This document shows positions 1-5,736 of a DNA stretch of 9,159 nucleotides, in pieces. Where the stretch lies: positions 1 to 9,159 of the forward strand of contig JAUWOO010000068.1 of NCBI GenBank assembly GCA_030612095.1, written 5' to 3'. The notes beneath the pieces are model-generated. The model was not told the origin of the DNA. It did no database searches and saw only the letters and a program-made list of their open reading frames with translations. This DNA is from Thermoplasmatota archaeon (GTDB lineage Archaea > Thermoplasmatota > E2 > DHVEG-1). Each line of letters starts with the position of its first letter. Position 1 is the stretch's first letter. Both the position numbers and the translations under genes were made by a program.

Positions 1-742
1 TGTTTTTCACTGCTTCTTCCATTGATATTTGCATTTCTTTTTCGTTATCAAAGAGATACAATTCTTTGTCTTTGACATCATCAAAATAAGGGTGTGTTTT
101 ATCTTCTGGATCGAAAAAGATTTCAGCCTCAGCCATGGAGAGCTCTCTCATCCTTATTGTTCCCTGTCTGGGTGATACCTCATTTCGATAACCTCGTCCA
201 ACTTGTATTACTCCAAACGGCAGTTTCTCCCGTGCATATCTATATAGAAGATGAAAATTTGTAAATATTCCTTGTGCTGTTTCAGGTCTTAGAAACGCAG
301 CTCTACCTTCACCCATGCCAATGGTTGTAGAAAACATAAGATTTACAGGATATGGATCTTTTAGAATGGCACCACAAGTAGGACATTTTACCCTGTCATT
401 TTTTACCGCATCTTCTACATTTGCACCGTCTTCTATGATGCCTTCAACCTTATAGGATGCCTTACATTTTTTACAATCCACTGTAAGATCGGTGAATTCG
501 TCGACATGACCTGAAGCTTTCAGAACTTCATGGAGTGTTATTGTAGGTGTACTTATTTCAATACAGTTATCTTTCAATAGATAAAAACTACGCCATAGAT
601 CCTCTATATTTTGTTTGAGTCTGGAGCCCAATGGTCCATAGTCATAAAAACCGGCGACTCCTCCATATATCTCAAAGGACGGGTAGATGAAGCCCCTTCT
701 CTTGGCAAGCATCATGATTTTATCGTAAATGTCTAGTGGCAT
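1..742 (-). CDS. glyS: Glycyl-tRNA synthetase, archaeal/eukaryotic type (3' part cut by window edge)
   Basis: This enzyme charges tRNA-Gly with glycine in the cytoplasm. The 247 visible residues begin MPLDIYDKIMMLAKRRGF and continue IYPSFEIYGGVAGFYDYGPLG, the typical N-terminus of the dimeric class II GlyRS of archaea and eukaryotes. Two cysteine pairs (C90/C93 and C120/C123) look like a zinc ribbon. LRPETAQG (about 151-158) and the class II motif 2 region GYRNEVSPRQG with its RNE arginine (about 184-194) are intact. The C-terminal catalytic motif 3 and the anticodon-binding domain lie outside the window. The ATG at 742 is preceded by the ribosome binding site AGGAGAA (plus-strand 752-758) with a 9-nt spacer. 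It is the last visible gene of a minus-strand operon, 52 bp after the CBS protein. A TTTAAA box at 794-799 could provide an additional promoter of its own. Identity is secure from the motifs. Confidence 0.96.
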   Translation of the reverse strand, partial: MPLDIYDKIMMLAKRRGFIYPSFEIYGGVAGFYDYGPLGSRLKQNIEDLWRSFYLLKDNCIEISTPTITLHEVLKASGHVDEFTDLTVDCKKCKASYKVEGIIEDGANVEDAVKNDRVKCPTCGAILKDPYPVNLMFSTTIGMGEGRAAFLRPETAQGIFTNFHLLYRYAREKLPFGVIQVGRGYRNEVSPRQGTIRMRELSMAEAEIFFDPEDKTHPYFDDVKDKELYLFDNEKEMQISMEEAVKN

Positions 743-794
743 AAACTAAAATTCTCCTAATCGTAATTTTGGACTAGGAATAAGATACTAGAAT

Positions 795-1634
795 TTAAAA
801 CATGCAGGCCATAAGATCAATATCGGAGATCATGCCGATAAGCCGATCATTGGCATCAACGATGGGTATGTGGCTGATATCATGTTTAAGCATGCTGTTT
901 GCAATTTCTGAGACAGTCGTGTTTTTGAATCCTTTTACCACATCAGTTATCATTATCTCTTTTACCGGAATCTGCGGTAAAGTAACCTCCGATGTTGAGT
1001 AATGTAATCTTACAGTATCTCTTATTCCTTCCCAAGTCCATTGATCTTCATCTCCACCCATTCCCATATTTGTCTGAGAAACGCTTTCATGGATGTGGCT
1101 AAGTTTAAACAGATCTCCATCTGTTACAATGCCGCTTAACTTAAGTTCATCATTTAAGACTGGAAGGGCGTTCTCGTTCGTGATATTAATGATTTCCATT
1201 GCAATGTTTATAGGAGTATCCTGGTATGTAGGGGCAACAATGTTTGTAAAGTAATTTTCAGTTTCTCTCTCATTTTTATCCGAAAGAACTTTTAGTATAT
1301 CTTTGGGACTTATTATTCCCACAAGATTTTTTTTCTTGCTGACTACGGGGAGGCCATGTACTCTTTTTTCGAATAATAATTTGGCAGCGTCTTTAATATC
1401 CTGGTCATTGGTTACAGAATGTACTTCTTTGCTCATAATTAAAGCAAGTTGTTCCTCATCTGCATTTTTGAAAATGTCTGTCCTTGTTAGAACTCCTACA
1501 ACTTTTTTTGTATCCTTCTTCAAAATTGGCATACCTGATACATTGTGTTTTGCTAGTAAATTCAGAGCACTTTTAACTGTACCAGGAACATATCCAACAA
1601 TTAGGTCTGTTGACATCACTTCTTCTACTTTCAT
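795..1634 (-). CDS. Protein with four CBS domains (putative adenylate-binding regulator)
   Basis: The 279-residue protein consists almost wholly of four CBS domains in two tandem pairs, at about residues 7-57, 67-119, 130-180 and 225-279. Each ends in the typical G-h-h-[ST]-x-x-D ligand signature: GVLTRTD (47-53), GIISPKD (106-112), GIVTDGD (168-174) and GMISDID (267-273). CBS pairs usually bind adenine nucleotides, SAM or related ligands and act as energy or metabolite sensors; the ligand here is unknown. A glycine- and tryptophan-containing linker (about 181-223, including MGMGGDEDQWTWEG) separates domains 3 and 4. There is no fused catalytic, DNA-binding or membrane segment, so it probably acts on a partner. 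The ATG at 1634 has ribosome binding site AGGGGAA (plus-strand 1639-1645, 4-nt spacer) that overlaps the stop codon of the upstream amidohydrolase, suggesting coupled translation. glyS follows 52 bp downstream. Confidence 0.9.
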   Translation of the reverse strand: MKVEEVMSTDLIVGYVPGTVKSALNLLAKHNVSGMPILKKDTKKVVGVLTRTDIFKNADEEQLALIMSKEVHSVTNDQDIKDAAKLLFEKRVHGLPVVSKKKNLVGIISPKDILKVLSDKNERETENYFTNIVAPTYQDTPINIAMEIINITNENALPVLNDELKLSGIVTDGDLFKLSHIHESVSQTNMGMGGDEDQWTWEGIRDTVRLHYSTSEVTLPQIPVKEIMITDVVKGFKNTTVSEIANSMLKHDISHIPIVDANDRLIGMISDIDLMACMF

Positions 1635-1643
1635 GCTATTCCC

Positions 1644-2660
1644 CTATTTATGGGCTGAAATATATAAAGTCTTTAAGTACTTTTTATCCAGCACTACAAA
1701 CTCGGCTGGTGAATCGAGGTCAAGAATATCGACATCTAGATTTAAAGCTTTCCTTGGAATATATGTTATCATCTGTAGAAGCTCCCATTTTGTGAACTCT
1801 GTAGATAGAGACTGTATGTATCTTATCTCATCCAAAACACTAGGTGCGTTCAACATTGCGTTATCTGTGCCAATCATTATGTCAATTCCAATCTTTTTCA
1901 TCATCTTTATATTTGGTTTCAAACCAAAAAACGCATTTGAACGTGGGCATACAGCAATAGGGATGTTGGTATCTTTGGCACGAATGAGATCTGACTCTGT
2001 AGCCTTAACCATATGAACCAAAAAATCGGGTTTCAAATCTAGAATTAGTTCTATATCTTCTCTGATTCTCTCGCTCGCATGAATTGCAAACATTTTTCCC
2101 TTCTTTTTTGCATGTTTTGCAACCCTTTCAAGTTCTGAGTAATTCCAGTCCACTATGCTACTTACCCCTATTCCATCTGAGTTTTTCAACAGAAGTTCCA
2201 TCTCATGATGGTCATATCTCAGCTCTTTGGGTCTTGACAGAATTAGGGATGAAACATTTGTATTCTCAAGTGCTTTTTTCAGCTGACTAATTCCTGCGGT
2301 TCCGTTTTCTCTAAAGTCACAAAAGTGAGATACGCCTGTTTTTTTCATTTCGCCAATAGACTTTTTCATTCCATCTATTATCTCGCCCTCAGAAGCTTGG
2401 TTTAGTAGTTTGTGTTTTAATCCATTGGGTGGTGCAACTAGTTCTTCAATGTTTTTTGGAAGTTTTACGCCTTTTTCTCTAATGAAAGAATCCCCAATGT
2501 GTGTATGGGCGTTAACAAAAGTTGGAACGATCAACCCATCACATATAGGTTTTTTTGGAGGAGTTCCCACTCCTTTGTCTACTATCTTATGATTCTCAAA
2601 GCCAATATATCCCTCATCAAAACCATCCCTTGTAAGTGTTTTACCACTAACATACTTCAT
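1644..2660 (-). CDS. Metal-dependent amidohydrolase (cytosine deaminase / TrzA-AtzA-like superfamily)
   Basis: This is a TIM-barrel amidohydrolase of 338 residues when started at 2660. The metal site is visible: HxH in VNAHTHIGD (H52 and H54), AIHASE (H194 with E197), LVHM (H216) and IGTDNAM (D266). CPRSN upstream of the aspartate and the HxxE spacing resemble deaminases and chlorohydrolases of the TrzA/SsnA/cytosine-deaminase group. A nucleobase, nucleoside or related amine is therefore a likely substrate, but the sequence does not name it. The reading frame extends upstream to an ATG at 2693. I prefer 2660 because the extra residues overlap an AT-rich TATA-like box (2681-2690) lying about 26 nt before the ATG at 2660, as for a leaderless archaeal mRNA, and because MKYVSGKTLTRDGF looks like the first strand of the family's beta domain. 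Neither start has a ribosome binding site. It is the first gene of the operon with the CBS protein and glyS. Confidence 0.85.
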   Translation of the reverse strand: MKYVSGKTLTRDGFDEGYIGFENHKIVDKGVGTPPKKPICDGLIVPTFVNAHTHIGDSFIREKGVKLPKNIEELVAPPNGLKHKLLNQASEGEIIDGMKKSIGEMKKTGVSHFCDFRENGTAGISQLKKALENTNVSSLILSRPKELRYDHHEMELLLKNSDGIGVSSIVDWNYSELERVAKHAKKKGKMFAIHASERIREDIELILDLKPDFLVHMVKATESDLIRAKDTNIPIAVCPRSNAFFGLKPNIKMMKKIGIDIMIGTDNAMLNAPSVLDEIRYIQSLSTEFTKWELLQMITYIPRKALNLDVDILDLDSPAEFVVLDKKYLKTLYISAHK

Positions 2661-2680
2661 AAAGTACTGTAATAAATTTT

Positions 2681-2690
2681 TATGTTTAAA
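2681..2690 (-). promoter_or_regulatory. TATA-like box for the amidohydrolase operon
   Basis: On the minus strand this reads TTTAAACATA. Its centre is about 26 nt before the ATG at 2660, the usual distance from an archaeal TATA box to the transcription start, so the mRNA may be leaderless. The box lies inside a perfect 12-bp palindrome, ATGTTTAAACAT (2682-2693). A repressor at that site could block TBP binding. This is inferred from position and composition. Confidence 0.4.
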
Positions 2691-2768
2691 CATTCTGACT
2701 ATTTTGTAACGGTATTCTATCTATTTATGTAGCAATTACAATATAGGTCGGTTTTACTTATTCCATAA

Positions 2769-2777
2769 TATTTATTA
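2769..2777 (+). promoter_or_regulatory. Putative TATA box for the acyl-CoA synthetase
   Basis: TATTTATTA is the best TATA-like element on the plus strand in the divergent spacer. It predicts transcription starting near 2800 and a leader of about 60 nt, which would contain the inverted repeat at 2809-2825 and the ribosome binding site at 2848-2854. The spacer is very AT-rich, so other boxes are possible. Confidence 0.35.
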
Positions 2778-2808
2778 GAATATGTCTAATTACCCTATCT
2801 GTGAGGTT

Positions 2809-2825
2809 ACTTTAATCATTAAAGT
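2809..2825. repeat. Perfect inverted repeat, candidate operator for the acyl-CoA synthetase
   Basis: ACTTTAAT-C-ATTAAAGT has 8-bp arms that match perfectly around one central base. It lies about 40 bp before the GTG start of the acyl-CoA synthetase and just after the predicted transcription start, where a dimeric repressor would block elongation or initiation. It is too AT-rich and tightly spaced to be a good RNA hairpin. An operator responding to acyl-CoA or fatty acid is an inference from location. Confidence 0.4.
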
Positions 2826-2863
2826 TAAACAACAAAGTTTTGAAATTAAGGGGGAATATAACT

Positions 2864-4492
2864 GTGATATCAAAGACGATTGGCGAAATACTAGATGAAA
2901 CGGCGAGTAAATATCCTGAAAATGATGCACTGGTTTACGTAGATCGAGACCTGAGGTGGTCTTATGCTGAGTTTAAATATCGCTGTGACCAACTTGCACG
3001 GGGACTGATGGCACTTGGGATAAAACGAGGGGATCATATTGCTGTGTGGGCATACAACATACCAGAATGGGTTCTCTTGCAGTTTGCATCTGCTAAGATT
3101 GGTGCGATATTGGTAACTGTTAATACCTATTATAAATCCCATGAACTTGGATATTTACTCAAACAATCTGATGCAACAACTCTTTTCATGATAGATGGTT
3201 TTAAAGATGTTGATTATGTTAAAATAGTAAACAGTGTTCTTCCGGAATTGGCTGGAAGCAAACCTGGCAAACTTCATTCAGAGAAACTTCCATATATCAA
3301 AAATATTGTATTCCTGGGTGATCAGCGATATCAAGGAATGCATACATTACAAGATATACTTAAGCTCGGTGAAAGTGTTTTAGAAGATGATCTTAAGAAG
3401 AGACAGCAATCACTTGATCCACAAGATGTCATCAACATGCAATATACTTCAGGTACGACAGGTTTTCCAAAGGGTGTGATGTTAACTCATTATAATATTG
3501 TTAACAATGCCTATTATGTAGGTGAAACCATGGGTATGATGGAGACAGATAGGCTATGCATTCCAGTCCCATTTTTCCATTGTTTTGGATGTGTCATGTC
3601 AACCCTAAATTGTGTAATCCATGGGTCGACAATGGTCCCCATCGAGATTTTTGATGCGGGGAAGATACTGCAAGCTGTAGAAAAAGAGAACTGCACTGCG
3701 TTACAAGGAGTGCCAACGATGTTCATCGCTGAGTTGCAGCATCCTGATTTCGATTCATTTGATCTTACATCACTTAGAACAGGGATTATGGCTGGGTCGG
3801 CATGTCCAGTAGAAGTGATGATTAATGTAATGAACAAAATGAATATGAGGGAGATTACTATCTGTTATGGGCTAACGGAAGCTTCGCCAGTTATAACTCA
3901 GACGTGCAGGAATGATCCCGTAGGTAAACGTGTTGAGACAGTAGGTAAAGCACTGCCCAATATTGATGTTAAAATAGTCGATCCATCTACTGGAGCAGAT
4001 CTGCCTCCAAATGAACCCGGGGAGCTTATATCCAGGGGATTTAATATCATGAAAGGCTACTTTAAGATGCCAAGGGAGACTGAGGAGGTAATGGGAGACG
4101 GATGGTTGCATACTAAAGATTTGGCAACGATGGATGAAGAGGGATACTTTAGCATATTGGGGCGAATAGATGATATGATCCTTAGAGGTGGAGAAAATGT
4201 TTATCCTAGGGAGATCGAAGAGTTCCTTTATACGCATAAGGAAATTAAAGATGTGTCTGTTGTAGGTGTTCCAAGTGCTAAATATGGGGAGGAGGTTTGT
4301 GCATTTGTCCAACTTAGGAATTCTCCAGATATCGCAGAAATAGATATACAAAATTTTTGCAGAGAGGGTATATCTAGGTATAAGGTACCAAAATATGTCA
4401 TATTTGTTGATGATTTTCCGATGACTGCCAGTGGTAAAATAAGAAAGGTTGAACTTAGAGATATTGCACAAGATAAGTTAAAAATTAAATAG
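2864..4492 (+). CDS. Long/medium-chain fatty acyl-CoA synthetase (AMP-forming, FadD-like)
   Basis: This ANL-superfamily enzyme would activate a carboxylic acid, probably a fatty acid, to acyl-CoA using ATP and CoA via an acyl-AMP. It is a complete 542-residue cytoplasmic protein. Visible motifs are the P-loop YTSGTTGFPKG (194-204), YGLTEAS (335-341), WLHTKD with the ribose-binding aspartate (D419), the hinge GRIDDMILRGGENVYP (433-448) and the C-terminal catalytic lysine in TASGKIRK (K525). The order and spacing match FadD/CaiC-type synthetases (COG0318) rather than the acetyl-CoA synthetase branch. The frame also opens at a TTG (2840), but GTG at 2864 is preferred because AAGGGGG (2848-2854) sits 9 nt upstream of it and overlaps the longer version. 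A ferredoxin follows after 62 bp. Chain-length preference cannot be read from sequence. Confidence 0.93.
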   Translation: MISKTIGEILDETASKYPENDALVYVDRDLRWSYAEFKYRCDQLARGLMALGIKRGDHIAVWAYNIPEWVLLQFASAKIGAILVTVNTYYKSHELGYLLKQSDATTLFMIDGFKDVDYVKIVNSVLPELAGSKPGKLHSEKLPYIKNIVFLGDQRYQGMHTLQDILKLGESVLEDDLKKRQQSLDPQDVINMQYTSGTTGFPKGVMLTHYNIVNNAYYVGETMGMMETDRLCIPVPFFHCFGCVMSTLNCVIHGSTMVPIEIFDAGKILQAVEKENCTALQGVPTMFIAELQHPDFDSFDLTSLRTGIMAGSACPVEVMINVMNKMNMREITICYGLTEASPVITQTCRNDPVGKRVETVGKALPNIDVKIVDPSTGADLPPNEPGELISRGFNIMKGYFKMPRETEEVMGDGWLHTKDLATMDEEGYFSILGRIDDMILRGGENVYPREIEEFLYTHKEIKDVSVVGVPSAKYGEEVCAFVQLRNSPDIAEIDIQNFCREGISRYKVPKYVIFVDDFPMTASGKIRKVELRDIAQDKLKIK

Positions 4493-4539
4493 CGAAATCC
4501 TTAAAATGAATGATAAGATTAAAGGTTGATATTGTAGTT

Positions 4540-4545
4540 GGAGGT
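4540..4545 (+). promoter_or_regulatory. Ribosome binding site deciding the ferredoxin start
   Basis: GGAGGT lies 9 nt before the ATG at 4555, a strong match to the anti-Shine-Dalgarno sequence. A second purine run, GGAG (4576-4579), lies only 2 nt before an in-frame ATG at 4582, which is too close to work well. The longer protein is therefore favoured. Confidence 0.6.
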
Positions 4546-4554
4546 TGTTATTAG

Positions 4555-4764
4555 ATGAAAAAAGAATTTGAAGAAGGAGATATGAAGATTACAATAGATT
4601 ATGATAAATGTACAGGTGCTGGGGATTGTGTTACCGCGTGCCCCGTTGATATATTTGAAGTGGTAGATGGGAAAGCAATAGCAAAAAATGTTGGAGAATG
4701 CATTGAATGTTGTGCATGCGTCAACGCATGTCCAAATGATGCTATTGAACATAGTTCTTGCTAG
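4555..4764 (+). CDS. Small di-cluster ferredoxin with one cluster cysteine replaced by alanine
   Basis: This 69-residue protein is a bacterial/archaeal-type ferredoxin, a soluble low-potential electron carrier. The second cluster motif is complete: C49-x2-C52-x2-C55-x3-C59-P, with an extra C53. The first is CTGAGDCVTACP, with C19, C25 and C29-P, but alanine at 22 where the second cysteine normally sits. This suggests a [3Fe-4S] or otherwise altered cluster I paired with a normal [4Fe-4S] cluster II. The first nine residues (MKKEFEEGD) form a charged extension before MKITIDYDKC, where a shorter version could start at 4582. The ribosome binding site at 4540-4545 favours the long form. It lies 62 bp downstream of the acyl-CoA synthetase on the same strand and may be co-transcribed with it. 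Its redox partner is unknown. Confidence 0.9.
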   Translation: MKKEFEEGDMKITIDYDKCTGAGDCVTACPVDIFEVVDGKAIAKNVGECIECCACVNACPNDAIEHSSC

Positions 4765-4873
4765 ATGGTTTCATTTATTCTTTAAAAAACATAGGTGCAA
4801 TAATGCGCAATGTTATGGAAACCTGGGCTATGCGTTCTATATATTTGTTGCAAAGCTCAAAATGAACACTTTT

Positions 4874-5212
4874 TCATTCGTCGGTATCGCACGCATTGCA
4901 GAAAAAGGAAAATATCCCCTCGGATCTCATGATCTTACAAAGTCTGCAGGTTTCTGTTGTAACAGAGTTCCCATCATCTTCAATAATTCGTTTGGCAGAG
5001 ACACTGATTTCTTTTAGTACCTTTTCGTCTATGATTTTGATCTTACCACGTTTTTTGGACAGATACTGACATACTGCTGCGGGCGTTACTCCCAGTTTCC
5101 TTGCGGTTTCTTTTTGATTCAATCCAAAATTGCTGATTATACATTCAGCGAGTTCCCTTCTTATGACTGGCAATCCATTCCACATCATATATTCACAAGG
5201 GGCCTGTCTCAT
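4874..5212 (-). CDS. Archaeal HTH transcriptional regulator with C-terminal cysteine motif (COG2522-like)
   Basis: The 112-residue protein starts MRQAPCEYMMWNGLPVIRRELAE, close to what I recall of the archaeal XRE-type regulator family COG2522. A helix-turn-helix follows at about 32-52 (LNQKETARKLGVTPAAVCQY), then a basic segment (KKRGKIKI). The tail holds two cysteine pairs, C89-x2-C92 and C105-x2-C108, likely to bind zinc or an iron-sulfur cluster, plus C6, C24 and C48. In some archaea this HTH is fused to ligand-binding domains; here it stands alone. It is transcribed towards the ferredoxin, with 109 bp between the two stop codons. There is no ribosome binding site before the ATG at 5212. 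A TATA-like box on the minus strand (5238-5247) is about 30 nt upstream, so the mRNA is probably leaderless or nearly so. The inverted repeat at 5261-5274 could be its own operator. The target genes are not shown. Confidence 0.82.
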   Translation of the reverse strand: MRQAPCEYMMWNGLPVIRRELAECIISNFGLNQKETARKLGVTPAAVCQYLSKKRGKIKIIDEKVLKEISVSAKRIIEDDGNSVTTETCRLCKIMRSEGIFSFFCNACDTDE

Positions 5213-5237
5213 GCAATGTGAATCATCTTGTTTGTAC

Positions 5238-5247
5238 TTATAATTAA
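5238..5247 (-). promoter_or_regulatory. TATA-like box for the HTH regulator
   Basis: On the minus strand this reads TTAATTATAA, centred about 30 nt before the ATG at 5212. The predicted transcription start falls within a few bases of the start codon. That fits the missing ribosome binding site. Confidence 0.4.
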
Positions 5248-5251
5248 CGGG

Positions 5252-5299
5252 TGTTTATTATGTTTATCTAAACAAATTTGAATCTATACTGTTTATCTA
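5252..5299. repeat. TGTTTAT repeats and inverted repeat upstream of the HTH regulator
   Basis: TGTTTATTA (5252-5260) is followed directly by TGTTTATCTA (5261-5270), and an identical TGTTTATCTA recurs at 5290-5299. The middle copy continues into AAACA, making a palindrome TGTTTA-TC-TAAACA (5261-5274). Together they form a compact cluster just upstream of the regulator's TATA box. They are candidate binding sites for the regulator itself or for a protein controlling the divergent unit. Confidence 0.4.
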
Positions 5300-5346
5300 T
5301 TATATCTGTAAATCTTCTTATATGTAACATTTGGTAGACCAGAGCA

Positions 5347-5354
5347 TTTAAATA
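5347..5354 (+). promoter_or_regulatory. Consensus-like archaeal TATA box upstream of an unassigned transcript
   Basis: TTTAAATA matches the archaeal TATA consensus closely. Transcription would start near 5376, inside the palindrome at 5365-5380. No recognisable gene follows for about 385 bp, until ogg2 at 5761. Confidence 0.5.
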
Positions 5355-5364
5355 CTGATATTAC

Positions 5365-5380
5365 ATTAACAATTGTTAAT
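5365..5380. repeat. Perfect 16-bp palindrome, candidate operator
   Basis: ATTAACAATTGTTAAT is a perfect inverted repeat with no spacer. It starts 10 bp after the TATA box at 5347-5354 and covers the predicted transcription start, a classic repressor position. Its right half with three following bases, TTGTTAATAAT, recurs exactly at 5620-5630. Confidence 0.5.
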
Positions 5381-5614
5381 AATTGGGCAGTGGGGGAGAC
5401 TGTATCAACTATATGGCTGTTAAAAAAGAAATGATGAAAAAAACATCTGGATTAGCTTAACAGAAAAGTGGAGAATCGAAATTGCAACAGGGAGAACAGT
5501 GGAAAAATAATCTTCTTATACTTCCTCCCCTCCATCTTCTCACTACTCTATATCTCTGGTGCTAGTTTTGTTTCTCCACGCCTCCCATTTAAAAAACATG
5601 AACATGTTGTCAAA

Positions 5615-5630
5615 ATTATTTGTTAATAAT
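5615..5630. repeat. Inverted repeat sharing TTGTTAATAAT with the upstream palindrome
   Basis: ATTATT-TGTT-AATAAT has 6-bp perfect arms around four bases. Its right part TTGTTAATAAT (5620-5630) is identical to 5373-5383. It lies 19 bp downstream of a second TATA-like box, TTTAAAAA (5588-5595), so the TATA-plus-palindrome arrangement occurs twice within 280 bp. Confidence 0.35.
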
Positions 5631-5728
5631 AGTAATAAAGGTAAACCCCCATAACCCATTATAGATACTAGGAGTAGATGTGAGCTCAAAGAGCTATTCC
5701 TTGTATGTGATTGATATAATTAACAGCA

Positions 5729-5736
5729 TTTAATTT
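5729..5736 (+). promoter_or_regulatory. Putative TATA box for ogg2
   Basis: TTTAATTT is centred about 28 nt before the ATG at 5761, giving a predicted start at or just before that codon. An alternative box, GATATAAT at 5713-5720, would give a leader of about 20 nt. Confidence 0.35.

Noticed and set aside
1303..2016. Long plus-strand open frame opposite the CBS and amidohydrolase genes
   Set aside because: It spans the antisense of two well-recognised proteins and their junction, has no recognisable domains, and is an antisense shadow.
3497..3508. Perfect palindrome ATTGTTAACAAT similar to the 5365-5380 operator
   Set aside because: It lies in the middle of the acyl-CoA synthetase coding region, encodes ordinary conserved-region residues, and has no promoter beside it. 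Most likely chance in AT-rich DNA.
3872..4471. 199-codon minus-strand frame opposite the acyl-CoA synthetase
   Set aside because: Antisense to conserved ANL motifs, with no domain features or ribosome binding site.
4768..4790. T-rich and A-rich runs between the ferredoxin and HTH genes as a bidirectional terminator
   Set aside because: The runs are short and lack a stable stem. A terminator is expected between convergent genes, but the sequence does not show one clearly.
5427..5441. ATGATGA resembling a box C of a C/D guide RNA
   Set aside because: No matching D box (CUGA) or C'/D' pair at suitable spacing was found, so a C/D RNA is not supported.
5438..5544. Minus-strand frame of 27 codons starting MEGRKYKKIIF in the pyrimidine-rich stretch
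   Set aside because: No ribosome binding site or promoter, no recognisable similarity, and composition explained by the strand asymmetry of the stretch.
5376..5590. SRP RNA or RNase P RNA in the long intergenic region
   Set aside because: The conserved core motifs of either RNA were not seen, and the pairing pattern is different and weaker.
5681..5695. AGCTC-AAA-GAGCT hairpin upstream of ogg2
   Set aside because: Only a 5-bp stem around a restriction-site-like palindrome, with no T run and no clear relation to the promoter. It may well be chance.
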